From NCBI RefSeq assembly GCF_019393635.1, contig NC_057863.1, positions 625,746,291 through 625,810,290 on the forward strand: 64,000 nucleotides of DNA, given 5' to 3'. A program made the translations under genes and the position numbers. Every line of letters starts with the position of its first letter. Within the stretch, counting starts at the first letter, position 1. Under the pieces are notes generated by a model. The model ran no database searches. It saw only the letters and a program-made list of their open reading frames with translations, and was not told where the DNA came from. The DNA comes from Dromiciops gliroides (lineage: Eukaryota; Chordata; Mammalia; Microbiotheria; Microbiotheriidae). Positions 42,046 through 53,184 of this stretch are shown one piece after another.

Positions 42046-43299
42046 AATCTTTTTAAACTTTAAATCTCCTCTCCTCCCTTTCTTTCCCCTCAGTCATCTG
42101 TGATTTGGTGATTTGAACTGGCCATTTCCCATGCCTGGGATTCTCTTCCTCCTCATCTCTGCCTCCTCGCTTTCCTTCAAGTTCCAACTTTCTTCACAAG
42201 TAGCTTTTCCCCATCCCAATTAATACTGGTGTCTCCCTCTGTTGGTTATCATCAGTTTTGAAGATGGCAGAGGAGAGGCAGTGATTATCATCAGTTTCTC
42301 CTGTATACATCTGATTTGTACAGTTGTATTTCAGGAGACTCTCATTAGACGATGAAGTTCTTGATAGCAGAGATTTTTTTTTTTTTTGGCGGGGGAGCTT
42401 CTTTTAGTAATCTTCGCACAGTTCCTAGCACACAGTAGGTCTGTCATAAATGCTTGTTGAGGACTCCTAGTCTCATCTCTGTGCCTTGGCTTGGCTGTCT
42501 CCCATGCCTGGAACACACTCCCCTCCTCACCTCTGCCTTGTAGAAGCCCTCCCTTCAGGGCAGCTCCCCTACCACCTCCTGCCTGAAGCCACTCCTGATC
42601 TTCCCATTTCCTTGTACTCTCCCATACTGACCTTGTATTTATTCAGTACATAATTACATATGTATATGTTGCCTCCTCCATTAGAGTGTAAGATTCTTCA
42701 GGGTAGGGATTGTGCCATTCTTTGTTTCTCACCAGTGGCTAAAACCACGCTTGGCACAGAGTAGGTACTTTAATAAATGGTTGAACACTGATTTATTGCT
42801 TGAGCTATGTTCTATGTGTAAGAAATACCTAATATTTCAGTGTTTCCGTGGCTCTAAGATCTCATCGATGGGGGCCTCCATCTAGTGGGGCAGTTCAAAC
42901 CCAATCATGCTTTCCCTACTTCTGAGACTTTCCATATCCTTCAGTAAGTGTTGGGGGGGGGGGTCCTTCCTTGGGGTCTCTTGTCATTACAAGAGTGCCA
43001 GTTAAGTCTCAGGACTGTCCATCTGTTACTCCTCATCCTCTGTAGGTGACTGACCCATATATGTTCCTAGTCCTATATCTCTTACATCTTTTAGATTCCC
43101 TTTTGCACACAAAGATATCACTGGCTAATAGGCTTTAGCTTATTCTCACAGCTACCATGAATCTTATCATTTCTTTTGTGGTGACTAGCAATATTGTTTA
43201 CTTGGATATTGTGGTGGGGGGGAAGCTTTTGCATTAAATATACTGATATATCTCTAATATCCAGGGTTTGTAGGCGATTGATGGAAATATATAAGAATG

Positions 43300-43480
43300 A
43301 GAGCCAAGCAACTAGGTGGTACAATAAATAGAATGCCGAGCCTGGAGTCTGGAGGACCTGAGTTCAAATCTGGCCTTGGACACTTACTAACTGCATGATC
43401 CTAGGCAAGTCACTCCACTTCTGCCTTCGTTTCCTCATCTGGAAAATGGGGGATAATAATAGCATCTACCATTTGACCTT
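43300..43480 (+). repeat. MIR-like CORE-SINE
   Basis: 'caactaggtggtacaataaa', 'gagttcaaatctggccttgg', 'cttcgtttcctcatctggaa'. Sense and diverged. Confidence 0.8.
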
Positions 43481-43568
43481 GTTCAATGTTAAACTCTCAG
43501 ACAATGGAGTCCAAACATTGCAGTGAGGATCAAATGAGATGATATGTACAAAGCACTTTGTAACTCTT

Positions 43569-43731
43569 TTTGTATTCTTTTTTGTTTTTTGTTTTTAGTG
43601 AGGCAATTGGGGTTAAGTGACTTGCCCAGGGTCACACAGCTAGTAAGTGTTAAGTGTCTGAGGCCGGATTTGAACTCAGGTCCTCCTGACTCCAGGGCCA
43701 GTGCTCTATCCACTGCGCCACCTAGCTGCCC
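43569..43731 (-). repeat. CORE-SINE
   Basis: Antisense copy. TSD CACTTTGTAACTCTT at 43554-43568 and 43732-43746, exact. Confidence 0.96.
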
Positions 43732-43770
43732 CACTTTGTAACTCTTAAAGCTTCAAATAGATGTGATAGG

Positions 43771-43922
43771 TTTTTTTTGGGGGGGGGGCAGGACAATGAG
43801 GGTTAAGTGACTTGCCCAGGGTCACACAGCTAGTAAGTGTCATATGTCTGAGGTTTGATTTGAACTCAGGTCCTCCTGAATCCAGGGTCAGTTCTCTATC
43901 CACTGCGCCACCTAACTGCCCC
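43771..43922 (-). repeat. CORE-SINE
   Basis: Antisense copy with a G-run in its tail ('ttttttttggggggggggca'). TSD TGTGATAG at both sides. Confidence 0.93.
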
Positions 43923-43950
43923 TGTGATAGTTATTTTTAATAAAAATATA

Positions 43951-44098
43951 AGGGGCAGCTAGGTGGCGCAGTGGATAAAGCACTGGCCCTGGAGTCAGGA
44001 GGACCTGAGTTCAAATCCGACCTCAGACACTTAACACTTACTAGTTGTGTGACCCTGGGCAAGTCACTTAACCCCAATTGCCTTACCGAAGGAAAAAA
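43951..44098 (+). repeat. CORE-SINE
   Basis: Sense copy 'ggggcagctaggtggcgcag' to 'caattgccttaccgaagg'. Flanked by ATATAAG-type sequence. Confidence 0.93.
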
Positions 44099-44317
44099 TA
44101 TATATATATAAGGCAGTGTGAGTTTAAATCCTGTTTCAGACACTTACTAGAGTATCACATGAGAAAACATTTGTTAAATCATGTAAAACACAGTATCTGA
44201 CAAATAGTAAGTACTATATACATGTTATTTATTATTATTATTATTATTAGGCAAGTCACTAGACAGCTCTCAGCCTCAGTTTCCCCATATGGAAAATGAG
44301 GACGTTGGATTTGGGAA

Positions 44318-44975
44318 TGTAAGAAAATAATGGGCTTTACCAATGCCCAAAGGCCTAGCTAAAGGGGATTGATTTGGATTGATTGGATTGACTGAGACTG
44401 ACTGACTTCACTGATTAATTCACTTAAAGTTAATTCAATTGAAGCCACACTTGCCTGGCCCTCAGGAGGGTGTATTCTCAGAGACTGTGTACTGTGACCT
44501 CAACACAGGACCACACTCAAGTCCAGTGAACCAATGGAGTTGGGTGATGCTAGCCAATTAGCTTGAAGCAGTGTGGAAGGACCACCTCTCCTTGGGACGC
44601 AGAGGGAGCTTCCACACTCAGTTTGTCTCTCAAACAGCCAGATGGTGGAGAAATTGAGGAAGAACCAGGCAAGGCTGAAACATTAGGCTAGGTAGGCCTT
44701 TTCTTAACTTTCTAACCCAGGTATTCTCTTTTTTCTTTCTTTCTTTCTTTTTTTTTTTCAGTACAATGAGGGTTAAGTGACTTGCCCAGGGTCACATAGC
44801 TAGTGTCAAGTATCTGAGGCCAGATTTGAACTCAGGTCCTCCTGAATCCAGGGCTGGTGCTTTATCCACCGTGCCATGTAGCTGCCCCCTTCTTTTTTCT
44901 AATAAATGCTTAATGCCCAAGAACTGGTGCTAAAGCTTCTAATTTATAAGTAAACCCTAGCTAGCATTCCCTACA
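44318..44975 (+). mobile_element. Solo LTR with nested CORE-SINE
   Basis: TGTAAGAAAATAATGG ... TTCCCTACA. It has CCAAT boxes ('gtgaaccaatggagttgg'), AATAAA near 44899 and a short U5. TTGGGA occurs at 44311-44316 and 44977-44982, one base from each end, consistent with a 6-bp TSD (class II-like). The surrounding sequence is a MIR-like repeat. Fossil. Confidence 0.72.
44735..44888 (-). repeat. CORE-SINE nested in the LTR
   Basis: Antisense copy with a (CTTT)n tail and 'ttcagtacaatgagggttaa'. TTCTCTTTTTTCT-type repeats flank it. Confidence 0.92.
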
Positions 44976-45317
44976 CTTGGGACAGGAATAAGGCAACCAC
45001 ACATTTAATTTTAAATGTCACAATAACCACCCAAAAGATTCTAGAGGCCTAAATCCTTCCAGCTCCAGACCTATGATCCTAAAAAAGATGTTTTTTTTGT
45101 TTCAGAAAGAAGCGTGGTGTAAATGAAGAGGCCGCCATGTTTCCTGAAGGTAGACCAGCCTGCTTTCCTCCTGCTTGGGTGTGAGCCCAATCCCTTGGTA
45201 CATGGATCTTGGACAGATGGACCAGTTCTTTGGGCTGACCATCCAGCTGCATGTCCGATTCTGGATAGCAGGAATCTGTAGCCCCTTGCTTTGGTCCTAG
45301 TGTGGTTATCTATTTTT

Positions 45318-45463
45318 TTGGGGGGGGGGTGAGGCAATTGGTGTTAAGTGACTTGCCCAGGGTCACACAGCTAGTAAGTGTTAAGTGTCTTAGGCCGGAT
45401 TTGAACTCAGGTCCTCCTGACTCCAGGGCCAGTGCTCTATCCACTGTGCCACCTAGCTGCCCC
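45318..45463 (-). repeat. CORE-SINE
   Basis: Antisense copy with a G-run tail 'ggggggggtgaggcaattgg' and head 'gccacctagctgccccc'. Confidence 0.93.
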
Positions 45464-45534
45464 CCTAATGAGGGTAAAGGAAAAAAGATATTACTGGAAT
45501 TTAGGGTCATAGTTCAGAGTTTGAGCAGTTGAGA

Positions 45535-45863
45535 TTTTGCTGCAGATTTGTATATATGGAAGTTTGGCATTTTATCGTAGCCACATGTAACTTCACCAAG
45601 GTCATCCTCCATCAGTTTGCCAAGGTTGGGATCACTTGAAAGATGATGATTTCCAAATTTCCAGGGTCTATGGTCCATCAGAGTTAGATTTCCGTAGACA
45701 TGAACTCCAAAGTTTAACTTACAGTTTGGACAGCAATGCCATGAGCCTTTCATTTTAGTGATCAGATAGACTTCTGGGAGACTTCTGGGCCTTTTGTATC
45801 TGGTCCCTTCACACAAAGAGTCTGACTGGGCTCCTTTCTATGGTCTATGATGTGGTACAAAGG
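45535..45863 (-). other. Unidentified segment with open frame, fused to L1 ORF1
   Basis: On the minus strand a 100-codon frame (stop near 45514, first Met at 45816) includes KGSWHCCPNCKLNFGVHV and HHLSSDPNLGKLMEDDLGEV. I do not recognise it as L1 ORF1 or ORF2. It joins L1 ORF1-like text at about 45863. It could be part of a retrocopied mRNA, an L1 UTR variant or another repeat read by chance. No function is proposed. Confidence 0.35.
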
Positions 45864-46106
45864 CCTCAGATTCCTTATCTGTCTTTCTGGAGGTGATCGG
45901 TGGATTCTTTCAATTTCTATTTTATCTTCTGCTTCTAGAATATCGGGGCAATTTTCCCTGACAATTTCTTGGAAGATGATATTTAAGCTCTTTCCTTGAT
46001 CATGGTTTTTAGGTAGACCAATAATTTTCAAATGATCTCTCCTGGACCTATTTTCCAGGTCAGCAGTTTTTCCCAGAAGATATTTCACATTGCCCTCTAT
46101 TTTTTT

Positions 46107-46600
<494 letters not shown>

Positions 46601-47100
46601 CCCTCTATTTTTTTATTCATTTGGATTTGCTTTATTGTGTCTTGGTTTCTCATAAAGTCACTGGCTTCCATTTGTTTAATCCTAATTCTTAGGCAATTAT
46701 TTTCATCAGAGAGCTTTTGTACCTCCTTTTCCATTTGGCCAATTTGACTTTTCAAGCTGTTGACTTTTTTCTCATGTCCTTCCTGCATCTCCCTCATTTC
46801 TCTTTCCATTTTTTCCTCTACCTCTCTAACTTTATCTTCAAAGTCCTTTTTGAGCACCTCTATGGCCTGAGACCAATTCATATTTTTATCAGAAGCTTTA
46901 GATATAGGGGCCTGATGTTGACATCTTCCTCTGAGGGTGGACCTCGATCTTCCTTGTCACTGAAGAAACTTTCTATGGTCCTCACCTTTCTCTGTCAGCT
47001 CATCTTGCCTTTCTTTTACTAGACTTTTAACTCCTTAAAGTGGGGCTCTATTTCCAGGCTGCAGTATCCCAAGCTTCAGAAGTTCCAGGTGGTATGATTT

Positions 47101-47260
47101 TTAATTTTTTTTTTTTTTTAGTGAGGCAATTGGGGTTAAGTGACTTGTCCAAGGTCACACAGCTAGTAAGTGTTAAGTGTCTGAGGCCGAATTTGAACTC
47201 AGGTACTCCTGACTCCAGGGCCGGTGCTCTATCCACTGTGCCACCTAGCTGCCCCCCCCG
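47101..47260 (-). repeat. CORE-SINE inside L1
   Basis: Antisense copy. TSD GGTGGTATGATTT at 47088-47100 and 47261-47273. Confidence 0.96.
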
Positions 47261-47859
47261 GGTGGTATGATTTAAGGAGGATCAGGTTCTTCACTGGCCT
47301 GGCCTGTTCTCTGGTCCATAGATGGCCCCAGACCAACTTGCTAATCAACCAGCTTTGTGTGTTGTGGTTGTCAGTTCCAATGAGCCTGTGCCCCTCCCCG
47401 CACCTGGGCCACTGCTACTCGAGCCTACCTCCTGGTTCTCAGCAGGGGTGAAAAATCCAAGTTCTGCCTCAACACCAGCAGAGACCCCTGTAGTCTCCCC
47501 CCTGCCAAGGGCTCAGCCCTCTCGCCAGACTGTGAGCCTAGTTCCAGATGACACTGGCGCTTCAGCTGATTCAGAAGCTCTAGGGGTCTCCTTCTCTGGT
47601 GAGGCCTTCCTGGGACTGTATCTGTGTCAAGGTGACTGTGGGGTTGGGCTCCACTCCTGTCTCAGCACAGCAGCTCCCTCCTTCTGACCTTCCAAGCCAT
47701 TCTTGGTTAGAAGATGATTTCAGCACATTCTTCCGTGGGTTTTGCTGCTCCAGGCATTGTCCTATGGCATTATTTCGATGTTTTTTGGAGTGATCGTGTC
47801 ATGAGTTTGAGAGCTCACTGACTTTTCTCCACCATCTTGGCTCCCTCCTTATCTGTCTA

Positions 47860-48009
47860 AATGAGGGATTCCCGTTGCTCTTCTCCAAGGACCCTCATAC
47901 CTTCAGAGTTATGGTCCCATGGCTCATCTTGTTCTCTGAAACTGACTTCCTTTAAGTCCCACTAAAATCCCACCTTCTACAGAAAGCTTTCCCCAATCCC
48001 TCTTCATTT

Positions 48010-48010
<1 letters not shown>
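47860..48010 (+). mobile_element. L2 3' fragment
   Basis: 'actgacttcctttaagtccc', 'actaaaatcccaccttctac', 'agaaagctttccccaatccc': typical L2 3' text leading into a microsatellite. Confidence 0.75.
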
Positions 48011-48082
<72 letters not shown>

Positions 48083-48119
48083 CATCCATCCATCCATCCA
48101 TCCATCCATCCATCCATCC

Positions 48120-48185
<66 letters not shown>

Positions 48186-48195
48186 ATATATATAT
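48011..48195. repeat. (TATC)n(CATC)n microsatellite
   Basis: About 185 bp of TATC, a central CATC block (about 48080-48120), TATC again, then TATATA. Confidence 0.97.
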
Positions 48196-48340
48196 TTATT
48201 TTTGCAGGGCAATGAGGGTTAAGTGACTTGCCCAGGGTCACATAGCTAGTCAGTGTCAAGTGTCTGAGGCTAGATTTGAACTCAGGTCCTCCTGAATCCA
48301 GAGGCAGTGGTTTATCCACTGCACCACCTAGCTGCCCTTG
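48196..48340 (-). repeat. CORE-SINE
   Basis: Antisense copy 'tttgcagggcaatgagggtt' to 'ctagctgccc', abutting the microsatellite. Confidence 0.93.
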
Positions 48341-48689
48341 AAAACCCAGAAAACTTGTTATCAAGCCCAGGGGTTGAGTTGAATGGGGAATCAGGACTCA
48401 AGTGATTCTGATCTCACTGTCAAGCTGGGGAACCCAGTTCCAGACACCTTCCTTCCCTCACCTTGTGGCACTCAGGAGGATAGAACCAAGGGTTCCAAGT
48501 CATAGAGAGATTGACTTAGGCTTATTATAAGCAGGAATGAATAATTAGAGATGTCCAACAATGGAACAAGTCCTCTTACAAAGCTGTGAGCTCGCACCCG
48601 TGGATGATTCCAATAGAGGCTGTATGACCACTCAATCGCAGCTCCCAGACAGCCCCACCTGTCCCCCCCATTTACCTTGCATTTACTTT

Positions 48690-48865
48690 GAATATTTTTG
48701 TATAATTTTATATAATTTTTAACATATATATATATTTGCTGTTTCCCCAGATAGAGTATGAACTCCCTGAGGGCGGGGACTGCTTTGCTTTTGTCTTTGT
48801 GTCTTGGTGTCTTAGCACAGTGCACAATAAAGGCTTAAGAGATGCTTGTTGATTGACTGACTGAT
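48690..48865 (+). mobile_element. L2 3' terminus
   Basis: 'gatagagtatgaactccctg', 'agggcggggactgctttgct', 'gcacaataaaggcttaagag'. Confidence 0.75.
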
Positions 48866-48929
48866 GGCTATATTTCAAGGATGTCATTGGGTGAGAATGC
48901 TGGACTAGGTGACCTATGATATCTTTTTC

Positions 48930-49023
48930 TGCTCTAGGCATTTTCCTATGGCATTATTTGGATGTTTTTTGGAGCGATCGTGTTATGAGTTCGGGACCTC
49001 ACTGCCTTTCCTCCGCCATCTTC
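48930..49023 (-). mobile_element. Mini L1 insertion, 5' end only, with TSD
   Basis: About 94 bp homologous to the L1 5' end at 47749-47846 ('ctatggcattatttggatgt', 'tttttggagcgatcgtgtta', 'ctccgccatctt'). It is flanked by GATATCTTTTTC at 48918-48929 and 49024-49035. No 3' UTR or ORF is included. Confidence 0.82.
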
Positions 49024-49035
49024 GATATCTTTTTC

Positions 49036-50390
49036 AATTTGAAGATTTTATGAGTTTAGGAATCAAGGACTTATATTCCCCTGCTCTAGGGTCATATACT
49101 AGGTATGGGACTCTAAGGTCAGTCAGTTAGTCAGTCAATAAACATTTAAGTGCCTACTATATGGCAGGCATTGAGAATACAAAAAAGACACCCTCCCCCA
49201 AAATGGATGAAATAAAAGTATCACAAATAGAACTAGAAGAAGCTTTTCCTTCCCAGGGAGACAGGGAAATGGGAAGGGGGAAGGGGGAAGAGGAGAAGGG
49301 GTATGTGTGTGGGTGGATGGGGGACAGGAAAGGGGGGGGAATCTAAGCCAGATCCAGGCACTGGGAATTGATATATTAGAAGCCCAAGAGTATCACAAAT
49401 CTTACACCTGCCAAATTCTAGTCTTTCAGTTGGTTGATAGCAGGTATTTGGTGAGCCGGGGATCCGTTCATCTTTAAAGCACATTGCAACTGAAAAGCAC
49501 TGGTTGGAAAACACAAGGGTGCTTTCTGTCGGTTGGATTTTCTCCTGTGGTTTATAATATGGAGCACCGGTGACTTTGTTGGGAGGGAATTTCGAGGAGG
49601 GAAAAAGCAATATAAATGACATAGAGGTCAGAGGAGGCGATTTATGGGGAAAGATGAAAAGTCTTGAAGCAATGACAGCTTGGCTTAGCGGAAACATGGT
49701 AGCCGTCTGCACTTGGATCCAGAAGGATTGTTCACTGTCGTGCAAGAGGCTGTAAAGAAGAATAATGATGAGAACTGACAAAAAAGGAAACCAGAGGCTG
49801 AGGTTCAAGGAGATTTCTGGGCCTGGGGCTTGCTGAGGAACTGAATTGCCTTCCCCAAGGGAGGCGGGGGGGGGGGGGGGAGACGTCGGACATTGAAGGA
49901 GGTCAAAGTGATTGAAGATCGCCTCTTCAGAGGCGAAAATCCCTCCTCTTCAGAGGAGCTGGCTCAGGGCTTCAGCCAACTCTAATGAGTTTCCCCTCTA
50001 ATGGCTTTCTTTAAGGGGCTTTATTCAGTTGAATGTTGGCATGATGGGCTCTGGGATAAGTCCTTACTGCTCTGCTGTGTGCAGAGGCTCCCTAGTAGGT
50101 TATTCTCAGAGAGGATCAGAACTCAAATCCTATTTTCTGCTCCTTATAAGCAGAGGATCCAGAATAAAAGATGGATGGGGGAGGCAGAGGGAGTCATTAT
50201 CTCACAGGAGGAGCAGAATGGGCAAGGAATGGAGAAGCCCACGAAATTCGGGCCGATCTCTAAGTGTCTGGGATCAGTGACAAAAGAAGTTCTGGTCTCT
50301 GGTCCTGACCAAACCAAATCCTGAATTAAACACTTGGAAAACACCCAGTGAATTGACTTTGTCCAAGGATTTTGTACCATGTCCATTTAA
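49036..50390. other. Mostly unique sequence, no gene recognised
   Basis: 49120-49180 carries a remnant of the old 'cagtcaataaacatttaagt' repeat. A purine-rich stretch spans 49255-49340. A G-run lies near 49868-49881. Open frames in both strands, the longest 191 codons (49233-49808, minus), show no motif I recognise. Confidence 0.4.
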
Positions 50391-50394
50391 TTCA

Positions 50395-50530
50395 GGGAAC
50401 CGTGTAGTTCCCTTGTGCCTGGAATGTTTTCCCTCATCACCTCTGATTCTTAGAGCCCTTAGTTCCCTTCTGGGCTCAGTCCAAGTGCCATCTTCCCATG
50501 TTAATGCCTCCCCCGGCCCCCTGCCCCATT
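50395..50530 (+). mobile_element. L2 3' fragment
   Basis: 'cccttgtgcctggaatgttt', 'tccctcatcacctctgattc', 'gttcccttctgggctcagtc' match L2 3' text. Confidence 0.6.
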
Positions 50531-50587
50531 ACTCAGTGTTTACAGTGGGTATATTTGTATCTGAAAGAGCACGGTGCAATTATAGCA

Positions 50588-50712
50588 AGCAGCTAGGTAG
50601 CTCATGGGTAGAGCACTGGCTCTGATGTCAGGAAGATTCGAGTTAAAATCTGGCCTCTGACACATCCTGGCTGTGGGATCCTGGGCAAGTCATTCATCCT
50701 CCGGTGTCCTAG
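50588..50712 (+). repeat. CORE-SINE, diverged
   Basis: 'cagctaggtagctcatgggt', 'gatgtcaggaagattcgagt', 'ctgggcaagtcattcatcct'. Sense, old. Confidence 0.8.
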
Positions 50713-50882
50713 GTGATCAGAGCTACAGAGGAGTTATAGATATGCACCAGGAGAGGGCGTATCCTCACTGGGAGCTCCTTATACCAATGAAATACATGGC
50801 TGGTGGAAGAAATAAATTCTGTATTTACTTATACACTGTCTATATATTTCTTCCCTCCAGTAAGTAAGCTCTTTAAGTGTGA

Positions 50883-50886
50883 CCCT

Positions 50887-50974
<88 letters not shown>

Positions 50975-51147
50975 TTTCTTTCTTTCTTTCCCTCCTTTCC
51001 TCCCTCCCTCCCTTCCTCCCTCCCTCCCTCCTTCCCTTCCTTCCTTCCTCCCTCCCTCCTTTCCTCTTCCCTCCCTCCCTCCCTTCCTTCCTCCTTCCCT
51101 CCCTCCTTTGCTCCCCCCTCCCTCCCTTCTTTCCTTCCTTCCTCTTT
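50883..51147. repeat. Polypyrimidine (TTTC)n/(TCCC)n tract
   Basis: 227 nt of uninterrupted pyrimidines (50883-51109), first TTTC units then TCCC/TTCC mixtures, extended to 51147 with one G. Open frames over it are artefacts. Confidence 0.96.
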
Positions 51148-51266
51148 GTATGCCTACTACTGGGCTGGTCACATAGTGGGCACTTCATTGATACAGAGCC
51201 AGAAAGGACCTTAGATGTCAGCATGGCCCATGCTCTCTTTTTAGAGAAAGACAGTCAGGTCTATAG

Positions 51267-51349
51267 TAAGTGATTTAGGGTTCTCATGCAAGGCATTAGG
51301 CCCTGGAATCCCTTTCCACTTCATCCTGGGAAACTCTAGCAGATGTGTG
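51267..51349 (+). repeat. 83-bp repeat, arm 1
   Basis: 'agtgatttagggttctcatg' to 'ctctagcagatgtgtg'. Its reverse complement occurs at 58622-58703 with about five mismatches. It abuts a tail-less antisense CORE-SINE. Confidence 0.9.
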
Positions 51350-51466
51350 CAATGAGGTGCCCAAGGTCACACAGCTAGCAAGTGTCAAGTGTCTGAGGCC
51401 AGATTTGAACTCAGGTCCTCCTGAATCCAGAGCTGGTGCTTTATCACTTCGCCACCTAGCTGCCCT
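51350..51466 (-). repeat. CORE-SINE, tail lost and shortened
   Basis: Antisense copy 'caatgaggtgcccaaggtca' to 'gccacctagctgccc'. About 12 bp of the usual 'gttaagtgactt' are missing and no T-run precedes it. Confidence 0.88.
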
Positions 51467-51830
51467 TTTAAGGGTGCCTTTCTGATACTATTAGTTCAAG
51501 CCCCCATTGTGGTATGTTGTCTTTAATATCAATTGATAGTGCCAGTATACCTCATTTTTCATTGATGGACCCAATGATGGGCATATAATGATTAAAAAAT
51601 GCTTGTCGTATTACCAATGAACACCAATTAGCTTTAACAAAAGGCCATTTACTGAGAAGACAGATCAAGAAGAGATGTTACAAAGCATTTCCCATCAGGG
51701 GCATCCTTTCCTCTTGAGCATCTCAGTCTCAGGGGAGAATGGGCTGAAACATAAAACAGTTGTTATAAAGCAAACTTTGGCATGATTTCCATTTTATGGG
51801 CCTTTGGGAGCTTTCTCTTTTGACCTTTGA

Positions 51831-52065
51831 ATACTTTTACTACTACCACTATTACTATGATTACTTCTACCTTTACTATTACTTCTATTATTACTACTTC
51901 TACTACTACCACTACCACCACCGCCACCATCACTACTACTGCTACTGCTACTGCTTCTACTACTACCACTATTACTACTACTATTATTGCTATTACTTTT
52001 AATACTACTACTATGACCATTTCTACTATTTTTGCTACTTCTACCATCACTATCACTATTACTAC
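51831..52065. repeat. (CTA/TTA)n trinucleotide array, left part
   Basis: Mixed CTA, TTA, CCA and CTG triplets, continuing after the LTR and again after a SINE. Confidence 0.93.
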
Positions 52066-52507
52066 TGTGATGTTTAAAATCTAAATTGTGGTCCCCTTAA
52101 ATTAGAAGCTTCAGCACCAGTCTTTGGGCATTAAACATTTATTAAAGCATGCAGGTATTCACAAGGAGTTAAGAAAAGACCTATCTCGCATAGAGTTCCA
52201 GCCTGGTTGGGTTCTTCCTCAAGTCCTCTGCCACAAGCCCGCTTCAATCACAAACTCTCTCCAGCAAGCTGATTGTGGAAGCTTTTTATAGGTCTGGAAC
52301 AGAGGCGGTCCTTACACACTGCTTCAAGCTGATTGGTTGTCATCATCTAAATCCATTGGTTCTGAAGGTGTTCTCAAGGTGTGATTACAATCCAGTTAAC
52401 TTGAAGTAGGCTAATCAGCAGTTAATCACTCTCACTTGATTCAATCAGTCTAGATTAATCTCCAGGTGGGTGTTTGAGTATCTGCTAAATCTCATTATTT
52501 CATCACA
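52066..52507 (-). mobile_element. Solo LTR inside a trinucleotide array
   Basis: Ends TGTGATG and CATCACA form a perfect 7-bp inverted repeat, flanked by CTAC at 52062-52065 and 52508-52511. Read on the minus strand it has CCAAT (near 52335), TATAAAA (near 52290) and AATAAA (near 52140). The 4-bp TSD fits class I. Fossil. Confidence 0.85.
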
Positions 52508-52930
52508 CTACTACTATTATTATTATTACTAGTTCTACTATTACTACTACTTCTACTACTATTATTTAAAAAAAAATTTTTTTTTTTAGTGAGGCAATTG
52601 GGGTTAAGTGACTTGCCCAGGGTCACACAGCTAGTAAGTGCCAAGTGTCTGAGGCTGGATTTGAACTCAGGTACTCCTGAATCCAGGGCTGGTGCTCTAT
52701 CCACTGTGCCACCTAGCTGCCCCTCTACTACTATTATTACTACTTCTACTACTACTATTACTATTACTTCTACTATTACTACCACCACTATTATTTCTAC
52801 TACTACTTCTACTATTACTACTACTTTTACTACTACTATGCCTACTGCTACTATTATTACTACCACAACAATTACTACTACTATTATTTCTACTACTACT
52901 TCTATTACAACTTCTACTATTTGATGACTG
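52508..52930. repeat. (CTA/TTA)n trinucleotide array, right part
   Basis: Continues to about 52925 and is interrupted by a CORE-SINE at 52567-52723. Confidence 0.93.
52567..52723 (-). repeat. CORE-SINE inside the array
   Basis: Antisense copy. TSD TCTACTACTATTATT at 52552-52566 and 52724-52738 (the repeat-rich target makes the exact length uncertain). Confidence 0.94.
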
Positions 52931-52978
52931 ATGATGATAGCTAGCATTTATATAGTGCTTTATAATATCATTAGATGT

Positions 52979-53124
52979 GGGGCATCTAGGTGGTGAAGTA
53001 GATAGAACACCGGCCCTGGATTCAGGAGTACCTGAGTTCAAATCCGGCCTCAGACACTTGACACTTACTAGCTGTATGACCCTGGGCAAGTCACTTAACC
53101 CTAATTGCCTCACTAAAAAAAATT
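52979..53124 (+). repeat. CORE-SINE
   Basis: Sense copy 'gggcatctaggtggtgaagt' to 'taattgcctcactaaaaaa'. TSD TCATTAGATG at 52969-52978 and 53125-53134. Confidence 0.94.
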
Positions 53125-53184
53125 TCATTAGATGGTATTATTAATTGACATTTTAGGAAAGGGAAGGGGAAGGGAAAGGAGACA

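Larger units (their letters stand above)
41640..42790 (+). mobile_element. L2 LINE 3' half with two stacked CORE-SINEs
   Basis: 'ccaagctctttctaacttgg', 'catgcctgggattctcttcc', 'gaacacactcccctcctcac', 'gtaagattcttcagggtagg' and 'ttggcacagagtaggtactt' are L2 3' region and terminus. Two L2 3' pieces may be present. SINEs are inserted at 41734-41880 and 41899-42045. Confidence 0.82.

Noticed and set aside
49233-49808. 191-codon minus-strand frame
   Set aside because: Low-complexity Pro/His-rich start over a purine-rich tract. No family recognised, and nothing suggests exon structure.
50803-51273. Long Phe/Leu/Ser- or Lys/Arg/Glu-rich frames on both strands
   Set aside because: They arise from the polypyrimidine tract. 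Similar frames over the GAA/GAG tract and the CTA array were rejected for the same reason.
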